From assembly GCA_964550175.1 (NCBI GenBank), contig CAZJXP010000001.1, positions 682,001-746,000 on the forward strand: DNA of 64,000 nt. Direction: 5' to 3'. This document shows, one piece after another, positions 8,899 to 17,525 of the stretch (position 1 is its first letter; each line of letters starts with the position of its first letter). The DNA is from DSQK01 sp964550175 (GTDB lineage: Archaea > Nanobdellota > Nanobdellia > Woesearchaeales > ARS49). Below the pieces are notes generated by a model that was given only the letters and a program-made list of their open reading frames with translations, did not search any database and had not been told where the DNA came from. The position numbers and the translations under genes are program-made.

Positions 8899-9576
8899 TC
8901 ACCTCAATAGCTTGTGCGTAATCGTCTTGAAAAATATCTTGAACGCCGGGAACATGCCCTGGCTGCTATGCGCTTTCGAGTAGTCGGTGTATTTGATGAC
9001 GACCGGAAGCTCACGGTAGCTCAACTTGTGCCGTCCAATCTGATCGATGATTTCGCTGGCATGCTCCATGCGGTCCGCATTAATCTCAATAGTTTCCGCC
9101 GCATGTCGCGACAGCACCCTGAATCCGTTGTGCGAATCGGTGAGTTTCACGCCATAAAGCAGCCTGAACAACAATGCCCCCATCTGCAGCCAAAATTTAC
9201 GCATTCCCGGAACATTCGAGCCTTTTGCGATAAACCGCGAACCCAAGGTGACATCAACTTCGCCTTTTGCGACAGGCTCAATCATGTGCTTAAGATCGCT
9301 CACTTGGTGCTGGCCGTCCGCATCGAACGTTACGATTATGTCCGCGCCTTCAGCGAGCGCGAAATCAATCCCTGTTTTGAGCGCGGCACCCTGCCCTCGG
9401 TTCATAACATGTTGGACGACTGAAGCTCCGGCTTGCGCGGCGACATCGCTCGTGCGGTCCTTGCTTCCATCATCAACAACGAGTATGTTGGCATAACCGG
9501 CTTTTTTGAGCCCATTGACTACTGCGCCTATCGCGTGCTCTTCATTATACGCGGCAATAACGATGAACGTAGCCAT
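8899..9576 (-). CDS. GT2 polyprenyl-phosphate glycosyltransferase
   Basis: A 225-residue DPM1-like enzyme with VIAAYNEEHAIGAVV, VVDDGSKDRT, TFDADGQHQVSD (DxD), LGSRFIAKGSNVPGMR and TDSHNGFRVLSR. Family members that pair with DUF2304 proteins have this same order, and here the DUF2304 gene follows directly. The start at 9576 lies about 26 bp from the TATA box at 9599-9606, so the mRNA is probably leaderless; the longer frame upstream would cross that promoter. It is the first gene of the five-gene leftward operon that ends at 4692. Confidence 0.9.
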   Translation of the reverse strand: MATFIVIAAYNEEHAIGAVVNGLKKAGYANILVVDDGSKDRTSDVAAQAGASVVQHVMNRGQGAALKTGIDFALAEGADIIVTFDADGQHQVSDLKHMIEPVAKGEVDVTLGSRFIAKGSNVPGMRKFWLQMGALLFRLLYGVKLTDSHNGFRVLSRHAAETIEINADRMEHASEIIDQIGRHKLSYRELPVVIKYTDYSKAHSSQGMFPAFKIFFKTITHKLLR

Positions 9577-9597
9577 TCCTTTATTCGTGGCAGAACC

Positions 9598-9632
9598 GTA
9601 TAAAAAGGTTGTGGAGCGAACATTTATATAGC
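9598..9632. promoter_or_regulatory. Two back-to-back TATA boxes for divergent leaderless genes
   Basis: On the minus strand CCTTTTTATACGG (9598-9607) is about 26 bp from the ATG at 9576. On the plus strand catttatatagcg (9621-9632) is about 27 bp from the ATG at 9653. Unlike the site at 3983, each gene here has its own element. Confidence 0.65.
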
Positions 9633-9652
9633 GTCGGGAACGGGAATCAAGC

Positions 9653-11317
9653 ATGGCTGACGTCGAGCTGACGCAAATCTCTTGGAAACGCTACGCCCCT
9701 TGGCTGGTGCTGTGCTTCATCCTGATATTCGGGGGCTATCTTCGCTTTTACCATATTGATTACCCTGTGGTTGGCTACCATAACTGGAAAGAAACTCACT
9801 ATCTCACCGAAGCCCGAAACTTCGCTCGCGAAGGGTTTTTTGCGCACGGATTTTTTGTGCCCGCATGGGATTTGCCGTTCGTGACCGAGGATTTGTCGGG
9901 CGCGCACGCGGACACGTTTCCAACAATCTCGATTTTGGGCGGATTGGTTTATCGTTACATCAGCGAAGATCTCGGCGCGTTGCGCTCAATAGGGGTGCTT
10001 TTGAACCTCGCGAGCATTGTGTTGTTCTATTTCATTGTCAAACATCTCTTCAAGCGAGAAGACATCGCGCTTACGAGCGCCGCGCTTTTCGCCATGAATC
10101 CTTTGATGGTTTTTTTCAGCAGAAATTTTCAGCTCGACAGCCCGGCGCTGTTCTTTATGCTGCTTGGAGCATGGTTTTTGTTCCGATGGATTGAGAAAGA
10201 TACGCCGAGGGATTTCATTTTTGCGGTCGCGTTCACCGTGTTCGGCATCGTTACCAAGTACTCTTTTGTCGTCATGGCGTTCCCTTACTTTGCCATCTTC
10301 CCGTACAAACGATTACTTGAGTGGAAAGCTCGCATTTGGGCGTTCATTCCGGCTGCAGGCATTTGCGCACTGTCCTTGATGTGGTTTGTGTACATGGAGT
10401 ATTATTTCAAGAACAAGATCAAGGCGCTCTACAACACCGGAGGGGGCGGGGCAGTCATCTCGCTCACCGAAATCGTCAAGTTCAAGGAAGTCTTAACCGC
10501 CTCGTTTTGGCAGACAATGAAAGCGTTCGTCGCAGACAACTTCACGCTTCTCGGGTTCGGCATAGCTTTGGCAGGACTCGGGCTGCTGTACTTCATGCGG
10601 AAGAGGCAACCGTTCGGCAGCAGGTATTTCCTTGCCTACGCAGGGTTCGGCATATTTTTCACCGTCATCCTCGCCTACAAGCTCAGCGGGCACAGCTATC
10701 ACCAGTTCCCCTACGCTCCGCTGATCGTTTTTCTCATCGCATACGCATTTGTGGTCGTAGCAAATACGATAGCAAGCATTTCGCGAATTCCCCAGGTTAA
10801 GTGGGTCGTTCTCGTGTTGCTGATAGCGATGCTTTGGCCCCAGACGAACGCAGCGCTCGACCGACAGTTCGGAACCCAATTTCCGGGGCTCAATGCAGCA
10901 GGCGACTACGTGAAGGAAAATAGCGAGTCTTGGGAGCGCATCATGCACTCAAGCCACCAATCATATGGCGTGCTGTGGCATGCCGATCGCAAAGGATACA
11001 AGGTGCCCAGCACCGTGGCAGACATACAAAAAGAAGAAGCGGCAAACGCGACATGGATTTTCATCTATCAATGGCGATTCGATTTGCTGCAGAACGAAGA
11101 AGTGATGGACTACGTTGGAAAAAATTATGCGCTGCGGCAAGTTGGGTTCGTCATGCCGCAAGGGCAGTTCCAACCGTATTATTTGTTGTTGCAGAAAGGC
11201 GGCACATTCAATATCTCCGAGTTCCCGCAGATGCTCACCGGCAAACAGCTTTCAACACGACAGTATGAATTGCCGGGAGGCATATTTGAAATGAACGTCG
11301 TTACTTTAAACAGCTGA
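9653..11317 (+). CDS. GT-C membrane glycosyltransferase, PMT/ArnT-like
   Basis: A 554-residue protein with about eleven membrane helices. After helix 1 comes an external loop with NWKETHYLTEARNFAREGF, the equivalent of the acidic D/E loop of PMT and ArnT enzymes, then a second helix group and a soluble C-terminal segment of about 140 residues. The plus-strand TATA at 9621-9632 makes it leaderless, and the 3' end overlaps the convergent GT4 by 17 bp. It probably transfers a sugar from a polyprenyl-phosphate donor on the outer face of the membrane; whether the acceptor is a protein or a lipid-linked glycan cannot be seen. Confidence 0.8.
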   Translation: MADVELTQISWKRYAPWLVLCFILIFGGYLRFYHIDYPVVGYHNWKETHYLTEARNFAREGFFAHGFFVPAWDLPFVTEDLSGAHADTFPTISILGGLVYRYISEDLGALRSIGVLLNLASIVLFYFIVKHLFKREDIALTSAALFAMNPLMVFFSRNFQLDSPALFFMLLGAWFLFRWIEKDTPRDFIFAVAFTVFGIVTKYSFVVMAFPYFAIFPYKRLLEWKARIWAFIPAAGICALSLMWFVYMEYYFKNKIKALYNTGGGGAVISLTEIVKFKEVLTASFWQTMKAFVADNFTLLGFGIALAGLGLLYFMRKRQPFGSRYFLAYAGFGIFFTVILAYKLSGHSYHQFPYAPLIVFLIAYAFVVVANTIASISRIPQVKWVVLVLLIAMLWPQTNAALDRQFGTQFPGLNAAGDYVKENSESWERIMHSSHQSYGVLWHADRKGYKVPSTVADIQKEEAANATWIFIYQWRFDLLQNEEVMDYVGKNYALRQVGFVMPQGQFQPYYLLLQKGGTFNISEFPQMLTGKQLSTRQYELPGGIFEMNVVTLNS

Positions 11318-12428
11318 TTTCTCGATAGATTTGGTCATAGTCCTTCGCGCAGCGCTTCCACGTGAACTTGTTCAGCACGCGTTTGCGGGCGGCTTTTCCG
11401 AGAGTAGTTATGCGTGTTGGCTGTTCAATGAGTCCTTTGAGCGCTTTCGCGATGCTGGCCGAGTCTTTCGGCGGAACAAGAATTCCCGCGCTGCCTACGA
11501 CTTCCGGGCAAGCGCTATCGTTGCTTGTGATGACGGCCATTTCAGCGGCCATGGCCTCCGCGATGACCATTCCGAAGCTTTCCGCGGTCGAGGGGAACAC
11601 GAATATTTTCGATGTTGAGTAGAGTTTTTGCAGCTTTTCGCGCGGCATCCACCCATAGAACTTGATGTTCGGATGGCCTTTCGCTTGCGCTTCCAACGCA
11701 GGACGCATCGGGCCGTCGCCCATGATCGCGACTTCCCAGTCATTCAATCCAAGCATCTTGACGGCGTCGATGAGGTATTGGGCGCCTTTGCGCTCGAACA
11801 ATCGTCCGGCAAACATGATTCGGTTTACCTTTTTCTTCGGCACGGGAGGAATATCAATTCCCCAATGAATCGCTTTGACTTTGCTCGGAGAACCTTTCCA
11901 TGACTGCAACAATAACGACCGTAAACTTTCCGAGGGGGTGAGTACAAGTTTTGACTTTTTGATAAACAAACTCCACAGCGGCTTGAGCAGTAGGTGCAAC
12001 AGTTTGAACCTGTCCGGATTGTAACCCGGAAGGTCAGATCCATGTGTTGAAATAATATAAGGAATCCGGTTAAGCATATTCAGTGCAACGCCAAGGTTGC
12101 CGGTGGGAAGAATGAAGTGCACGTGCGCAAGGTCATACTTTTTTGCAAACGCAAGCTGCTCCGCTTTCAAGAACGCAGGCATAAGGTAGGAAAACATCTC
12201 AGCGGTCGTGCACAATTCTTTTTTCGTCCGTTTGCAGGGCACACGAAAGACATGAATCGGACCGACCTGTTCTTCTTTCGGTAATCCTTTGTACCCCATC
12301 GTTACGAGGTCGAACGTATGCCCGTATTCATTGTGCAACGTCTCGCACAAGTGCTTAACGACAACGCCGCCGCCTCCACCAAGAGGGGGAAATTCGTAGC
12401 TCAAAAGAAGTATCTTCAGTCCAGGCAT
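11301..12428 (-). CDS. Glycosyltransferase family 4 protein
   Basis: A 375-residue GT4 enzyme. KILLLSYEFPPLGGGGGVV is a long glycine loop typical of the group; STHGSDLPGYN, MFAGRLFERKGAQYLIDAV and TAESFGMVIAEAMAAEM (E-x7-E) follow in order. The ATG at 12428 comes one base after the TAA of the upstream GT2; a TTG three codons earlier is possible but less likely. Part of the AglB-led operon that runs leftward from 17403. Confidence 0.88.
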   Translation of the reverse strand: MPGLKILLLSYEFPPLGGGGGVVVKHLCETLHNEYGHTFDLVTMGYKGLPKEEQVGPIHVFRVPCKRTKKELCTTAEMFSYLMPAFLKAEQLAFAKKYDLAHVHFILPTGNLGVALNMLNRIPYIISTHGSDLPGYNPDRFKLLHLLLKPLWSLFIKKSKLVLTPSESLRSLLLQSWKGSPSKVKAIHWGIDIPPVPKKKVNRIMFAGRLFERKGAQYLIDAVKMLGLNDWEVAIMGDGPMRPALEAQAKGHPNIKFYGWMPREKLQKLYSTSKIFVFPSTAESFGMVIAEAMAAEMAVITSNDSACPEVVGSAGILVPPKDSASIAKALKGLIEQPTRITTLGKAARKRVLNKFTWKRCAKDYDQIYREISCLK

Positions 12429-12429
12429 A

Positions 12430-13359
12430 TTACTCAAGCGTCTCTCCGACGCGTGAAATCGGGCTTGCGCGGTAATACAGCTTCGTCAACGCATCCGTGA
12501 TGATTCCCATCCCGAAGAACTGGACGCCTAACAGGATGAGCAGCACAGCTAACAAGAGTAACGGACGATTGGCAATCGCCTGACCGTCGATGAATTTTTG
12601 CCAGAGCAAATAGAGTCCGGTCACAAAACCGAGCGCGAAGCAGCCCAGCCCAAGCCTGCCGAACAACTGTATCGGCGCACGGCTGTACTGCATCCAGAAC
12701 TTCACGATGAGCAAGTCCAGGAATCCACGCAAAATGCGACCCATGCCGTACTTTGTCGTGCCGAACTTTCGCGCGCGGTGGTTGACGACAATCTCCGTAA
12801 CGCGGAAACCGCGCCAGCTGAGGATTGCGGGAATGTAGCGGTGCATTTCGCCGTAGAGATCGAGGTTCGTGAAGCATTCTTTGCGGTACGCTTTGAGCGT
12901 GCAGCCCGAGTCGTGAATACGTTCTCGGGTCATCAATCTGCGAAGCATCCCTGCGAATCGAGAAAATACTTTCTTTGATATTGGGTCTTGGCGGTTCTTT
13001 CGCCAGCCCGAAACGACGTCGTATCCTTCGTCCAGTTTGTTGAGCAGTTTAGGAATGTCCGCGGGATCATTTTGGAGATCCGCGTCCATCGTGATGATGA
13101 CGTCGCCATGCGCGTATTTGACTCCCGAATCCATCGCCGCGCTTTGGCCGAAATTCTTTCGGTGGAACAGCAGCTTTACCGTCTTGTCTTTGGCGTGCAG
13201 GCCCCGCAGAGCGTCACGTGTGCCGTCAGAACTGCCGTCATCGACAAAGATGATTTCGTATGGGTGTTTCAGCGCTTTCAGCGTGGTAGAAAGCTCTTGG
13301 TGGAGCAATGTAACGTTCTGCGCTTCATTGAGCGCCGGGATAATGATGGAAAGCTTCAT
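12430..13359 (-). CDS. GT2 glycosyltransferase with C-terminal membrane helices (GtrB/ArnC-like)
   Basis: A 309-residue enzyme with a GT-A domain (IIPALNEAQNVTLL, FVDDGSSDGTRD, TMDADLQNDPADI with the DxD, SGWRKNRQD) followed by two membrane helices at about residues 231-252 and 264-288. This is the layout of polyprenyl-phosphate transferases such as GtrB, ArnC and DPMS with membrane anchors. The ATG overlaps the stop of aglB by 4 bp, so it is coupled to the oligosaccharyltransferase gene and plausibly makes a lipid-phosphate sugar used in the same glycan. Confidence 0.9.
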   Translation of the reverse strand: MKLSIIIPALNEAQNVTLLHQELSTTLKALKHPYEIIFVDDGSSDGTRDALRGLHAKDKTVKLLFHRKNFGQSAAMDSGVKYAHGDVIITMDADLQNDPADIPKLLNKLDEGYDVVSGWRKNRQDPISKKVFSRFAGMLRRLMTRERIHDSGCTLKAYRKECFTNLDLYGEMHRYIPAILSWRGFRVTEIVVNHRARKFGTTKYGMGRILRGFLDLLIVKFWMQYSRAPIQLFGRLGLGCFALGFVTGLYLLWQKFIDGQAIANRPLLLLAVLLILLGVQFFGMGIITDALTKLYYRASPISRVGETLE

Positions 13360-16292
13360 GGCACCATTTCCTGGATTAATGTTGTGTTCGAACCCGTCCA
13401 GTCAACTTTATACGTGTAAATCAATAGTCCTGACGCGTCCCGTTGCACATTAAACGGCTTGAAATATTTCAGCCCGTGCCCCTGCATGAAATACATGCGC
13501 GTGAAGACGCTGTTGGCCAGTTGCTCATTCGCAAGAATCACGCCAAACGCGTCCCCCGTCTTGATCAGGGTGAGGCTGAACGGTATGGTGTTGTTTGTGT
13601 AAACTTTCGTTGCCGTTCCGGTTGCGGTCGGGTAGGCGAAAACGGAGGGATGTTTTTCTTGGTCTTGCACATTCATGGTGACATCCATCGTCTTCAAGTT
13701 AATGATCGCCCCATTTCCGCAATACAGCGAGTCATTACGCTCTTCGCAACCCGCGATATCGTTGTTGTAGTTGGGCCAAGGAGCTATCCATGAGTTTGCA
13801 TCCTGTTCCGAGGTGATGGAGTTCACTTCATCGTAGAGCTCGGCTGCGTGCGCTTCAGTGATATCATTATTTTCGAGAATGAACTTTATTCCGTCCTCTC
13901 GCGACATCTTGCGCGCGAAGACCCAAATGTCGGCCCGGTTGAAATCCCAGCTACCGAAGTGAGCCCAGACGCCGGATTTGCCAATCATGTCGCCTGATGC
14001 GATGAAGAACGCTTCCGGAGGGGAGCAATGCGTGAACGCGAGATACTTGTCAATAGTCGTGTCAGATATTCCTTTACTTTGCAAATGTTTCTTTGCGTCG
14101 GCTTGCGACATTTTAACCGTGGCATAGATCAGATTAACCGTCACGGATGCATCGTCAACTTCCGCGTCAAGAACGTCGAATGCGTTTGTCGAACCGCAGT
14201 CAAGCATTCGCAACAGGCCGACCGCAAGTTTCTCATCGTCGGTGAGGAGAATCTTGCCAACCCAATGAGCCATTGGCTCGTTCTGACTTGCGCCATCAAA
14301 CGTGACTCTGCGGTCTGAAATGTACTTGAAATGGTGCCCGAAATCCCACCAGCTCGTGATGATCGCGGTCGGTTGGCTCGCATCTTTTATTTTTGTGAGC
14401 GTGTCATACCAGGCGTCATTTACGATGGGCAGGTCGTTTCGACTCGCAGCCGCAACATGTTGCGCTGGACCGACGAGCAGCATAACGAAAAGCCCGATGA
14501 TGACCCATGAGGTCGCAGATTGCGAGATTCTGAACGTATTGTGGGCCCAACGCGAGATCGCGGCGCTTGCCAACCCGATTCCCGTGCCGAAGGCGATGCT
14601 GAATGCCGGCACGAGAAGCATCACGAATCGGATGCCCTTCGTACTTGCATACATGGTTGCGGCGAACCAGATGAGCAAGAATAGTGCCAGCTTGATGTCA
14701 AACGTGCAGATTCCCCTGAATGCCTCGCGCGTGATGAGCACCAGTATTGGCAATGCAAACAAGATGATGAACGTCACTGGGGCGAATTTTGTGATTGAGC
14801 TTATGATGATCCAGTAGTATATCGCACTGCCTGCCAATAGAAGCAAATCCGTCCGTGACAATTTCTCTCGAGGCAAAGCGAGCAGTAAAAGGCCCAAAAC
14901 CCCTATCGCGAAGAAGGACAGTCCGGCTATCTGCGCCTGGCCCATTTGGTCGACAACTTGATCGAGCCCTGCCTCGTTCAATTCAGCGACGGTCGTAAGC
15001 ACATTCGGGAACAAGGTTATCTTGGTCGCGTCCTTGAGACTCACAAAATCGAACGGCTGCATGGGGGCGCCTATGAACGTGTTGAAATTGATGAACATCG
15101 TGACAAAAATGCCGCTGACAATCAAGTATCCGATGACGATGAGGATGTGTTCTTTGAAATCAGGGGTTCGCAGGAATGTGCTGATGCCTTCTTTCAACTT
15201 GTTTCTGTGCATCCAAACCAAATAGGCAAAATAGATTCCTGCTACTGCAAGAATAAAGTTGAAAATGTACCACCAGCCGGACCAGGCGACCGCGAAAACG
15301 GCCGTCAACAGTCCCGCAAAAAAGACCAATGCGCTTTTGAGCTTCCAATCCTTGTGATAATATGCCTCGAGATAGCACCAGAGCGTCATTAGCGGGAAGA
15401 ATACGTTGTATGCGTCGGTGTCAGCGTGACCCCAATTCGTTCGTCCGAGCAAAGCGGCGTTAATGGCAAAAATCGTCGCCGCAAAAAAACCAGCGGCATT
15501 TCCGCCAAATCTGCGCCCGATGAAAAACACAGGGATGACGCTCAAAGCGATGAGTATGACCGGGAAATAACTCGCGGCCTGCATCAACGTGATCTTTCCG
15601 TTGAACACATGCATGATGCGGTAGAGCCACGCGAGCGTGTAGGGGTGGATAGTATCGTCTATCGCCGAGCCTATCGGGGCAACCATATGATTATCATATG
15701 CCAGGCCATTTCGCCGTTCATCCGCAATATCTCCCGTCTCGAGATAGTTTCTCGCCCACCTGAGATAGGTGTACGGGTCGATATCGGGCATGTACGTGTA
15801 GCTAACGCCATTAGCTTCGTACTGAAAGAATGACCTGAACTGGCTCGCAATGGCAGCTTTTTGGGCCGCGATACTGAACGACTGCCCGCGCTGCTCTCCA
15901 GTACGGATGGTGTAGGATGGCTGCTGAATTGATTTCTGATAATCCTCGTTCACCAAACGATCGCGATTCTGCTGCGGCAAATTAGGGTATTGCAGGAGGT
16001 ATGCCTGTTGAATGTCATCGTGAACAAACTGTGAAACTTGATTGTTCGCGCTGTCGTCCGCAATCGGAACGTCGACGCCTTGCATTCGCACGACAATGCT
16101 CAAAATGAGCGGGATAAGCACCAAAAACAACGCGCGATGCTGCCAGAACCAGGAACCAATCTTGCGGTAATTAATCTTCGAGAGGTCGATGCTCGTGTCT
16201 TGCGGCGGACTCTTTTCTTCGGAGGGGGAAGTTGACTCTTGAGGTGCCTTCTTGAACCACTTTGTGAAATTCAATGAAAGATCATCAGCCAT
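13356..16292 (-). CDS. aglB: Oligosaccharyltransferase AglB (STT3 family)
   Basis: A 978-residue protein that transfers a lipid-linked oligosaccharide to Asn in N-x-S/T sequons outside the cell. An N-terminal polar tail of about 45 residues precedes roughly 13 membrane helices. The first external loop has DPYTYLRWARN near residue 170, with the catalytic Asp, and the C-terminal soluble domain has the sequon-binding WWDFG motif near residue 647 (WWDYG in most archaea). It overlaps the reductase gene upstream by 8 bp and the GT2 downstream by 4 bp. The surrounding GT genes probably build its donor, and the surface proteins from 21.9 to 27.6 kb are likely substrates. Confidence 0.95.
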   Translation of the reverse strand: MADDLSLNFTKWFKKAPQESTSPSEEKSPPQDTSIDLSKINYRKIGSWFWQHRALFLVLIPLILSIVVRMQGVDVPIADDSANNQVSQFVHDDIQQAYLLQYPNLPQQNRDRLVNEDYQKSIQQPSYTIRTGEQRGQSFSIAAQKAAIASQFRSFFQYEANGVSYTYMPDIDPYTYLRWARNYLETGDIADERRNGLAYDNHMVAPIGSAIDDTIHPYTLAWLYRIMHVFNGKITLMQAASYFPVILIALSVIPVFFIGRRFGGNAAGFFAATIFAINAALLGRTNWGHADTDAYNVFFPLMTLWCYLEAYYHKDWKLKSALVFFAGLLTAVFAVAWSGWWYIFNFILAVAGIYFAYLVWMHRNKLKEGISTFLRTPDFKEHILIVIGYLIVSGIFVTMFINFNTFIGAPMQPFDFVSLKDATKITLFPNVLTTVAELNEAGLDQVVDQMGQAQIAGLSFFAIGVLGLLLLALPREKLSRTDLLLLAGSAIYYWIIISSITKFAPVTFIILFALPILVLITREAFRGICTFDIKLALFLLIWFAATMYASTKGIRFVMLLVPAFSIAFGTGIGLASAAISRWAHNTFRISQSATSWVIIGLFVMLLVGPAQHVAAASRNDLPIVNDAWYDTLTKIKDASQPTAIITSWWDFGHHFKYISDRRVTFDGASQNEPMAHWVGKILLTDDEKLAVGLLRMLDCGSTNAFDVLDAEVDDASVTVNLIYATVKMSQADAKKHLQSKGISDTTIDKYLAFTHCSPPEAFFIASGDMIGKSGVWAHFGSWDFNRADIWVFARKMSREDGIKFILENNDITEAHAAELYDEVNSITSEQDANSWIAPWPNYNNDIAGCEERNDSLYCGNGAIINLKTMDVTMNVQDQEKHPSVFAYPTATGTATKVYTNNTIPFSLTLIKTGDAFGVILANEQLANSVFTRMYFMQGHGLKYFKPFNVQRDASGLLIYTYKVDWTGSNTTLIQEMVP

Positions 16293-17403
16293 AGGATACC
16301 CCGTCAGAAGGCAACAGGAGTTGCTTTATAAAGTTTTTCACGAAGAGCAAGAACCTCGGCTCGGCGAAAAAAAGCTTGACTATGAATCGAGAAGGGAAAT
16401 CGCGTGGATTGTCCGTCAAAATTGCCTGAATTTTCGCGTTCGACATCCAAGAAATAAGTCGATTGTAGTCCTTTGCCGAAAACGTGTTCAGCGTTCGGCG
16501 GATAAGTCGGTGGAGTGCGAGCTCTTTTCGTAACGAATTGAGCGATTTTGAGTACTCTTTCTTCTTGGTGAGCGATTCGACGAGTATCTTGCTTGATATC
16601 ATGCCAGTGATGATGCCGCCGCCCGTGGTTGCTTTAACGAATCCGGCAGCGTCGCCCACAAGGAAAACCGTTTTTTCCTTGTTTTGCACCGGAATGCGTT
16701 TGTCGTAAATAGGAATGGGTCCTGATTGCCAGCCGAGAAGCTTTCCCGGAAACACCTTCTGGATACGTTCGAACATTTCTCTAGCTTTGTGCTGCGACGC
16801 GATGCCGACGCGCGCGACGGTCCTGCTCTCAGGCACGACCCAGGCGAAAAACTCGGAATACTCATCGCCGAAAAAAACGTCGAACATTTTCGGGTCGTAC
16901 TGTCCTTGGATGGTGGCTTGGATGCCACCCCAGACTTTTCTTGGCGTCCAGATACCTGCCTGTTTTGCGACGTCGGAGTTCGGTCCGTCCGCACCTATCG
17001 TTATGTCAGTCGGAAGAACGAGCTCCTTGCCTTGATGGTGCAGCTTGATACTGTTCCCTTGGAATCCCGCGAATTTGTGGCCGAGATGATACTGCGCCCC
17101 GGCGTCCTTGGCCAGTTGCGCGATGTACTTGTCGAGCTCGGCTCTATCGAGGACGAACTCGTGCAGCGGAAACAGCGTCGTCGCGCTCGGTCCGTGGATC
17201 TTCACCTTGTCAAGTTCCGTGCGGATGATGCTCGTGTTTTTCGGGATCAGGTCCCACAATGCATGGGTGACGATGCCCGTGCACTGCACAGGGAGCCCTA
17301 TTCCGGGGTGCTCTTCAAAGACGTGCACGTCATGGCCTTGCTTTGCGAGGAGCAGAGCCGCATAGCTGCCCGCCGGACCCGCGCCAATAATGCTGATTTG
17401 CAT
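16285..17403 (-). CDS. Geranylgeranyl reductase-family FAD oxidoreductase
   Basis: A 372-residue flavoprotein. The dinucleotide-binding motif GAGPAGSYAA starts at residue 7, PVQCTGIV stands where geranylgeranyl reductases have PxxC-G, and VFLVGDAAGFVKATTGGGI is the second FAD motif. In archaea these enzymes saturate the isoprenoid chains of membrane lipids or of dolichol carriers. Being first in an operon with aglB suggests a role in reducing the polyprenol carrier for glycosylation, which is inference. The ATG at 17403 is about 26 bp from the TATA at 17424-17434, so the mRNA is probably leaderless. Confidence 0.85.
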   Translation of the reverse strand: MQISIIGAGPAGSYAALLLAKQGHDVHVFEEHPGIGLPVQCTGIVTHALWDLIPKNTSIIRTELDKVKIHGPSATTLFPLHEFVLDRAELDKYIAQLAKDAGAQYHLGHKFAGFQGNSIKLHHQGKELVLPTDITIGADGPNSDVAKQAGIWTPRKVWGGIQATIQGQYDPKMFDVFFGDEYSEFFAWVVPESRTVARVGIASQHKAREMFERIQKVFPGKLLGWQSGPIPIYDKRIPVQNKEKTVFLVGDAAGFVKATTGGGIITGMISSKILVESLTKKKEYSKSLNSLRKELALHRLIRRTLNTFSAKDYNRLISWMSNAKIQAILTDNPRDFPSRFIVKLFFAEPRFLLFVKNFIKQLLLPSDGVSYG

Positions 17404-17423
17404 AGGGTTTTGCCCAAGAATGT

Positions 17424-17525
17424 GCTATATATAATGTATGGATTTGGTCGATAAAGTTTATAAAGGGCATTTTTGCTCAGAATCACAGTCAGTTTTCTGA
17501 TGAAAAGGGGACCGTAGCAATCCTC
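17424..17525. promoter_or_regulatory. Divergent promoters and leader of the envelope operon
   Basis: The minus-strand TATA (ATTATATATAGC, 17424-17435) serves the reductase-aglB operon. The plus-strand TATA, TTTATAAA at 17457-17464, predicts a start at about 17487, where a leader begins AGTCAG. The leader has TTCTGATGAAAAGGGG (17495-17510) with a purine-rich ribosome-binding stretch about 15 bases before the ATG at 17526. The same box and leader recur inside the gene at 19393-19460. Confidence 0.6.
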
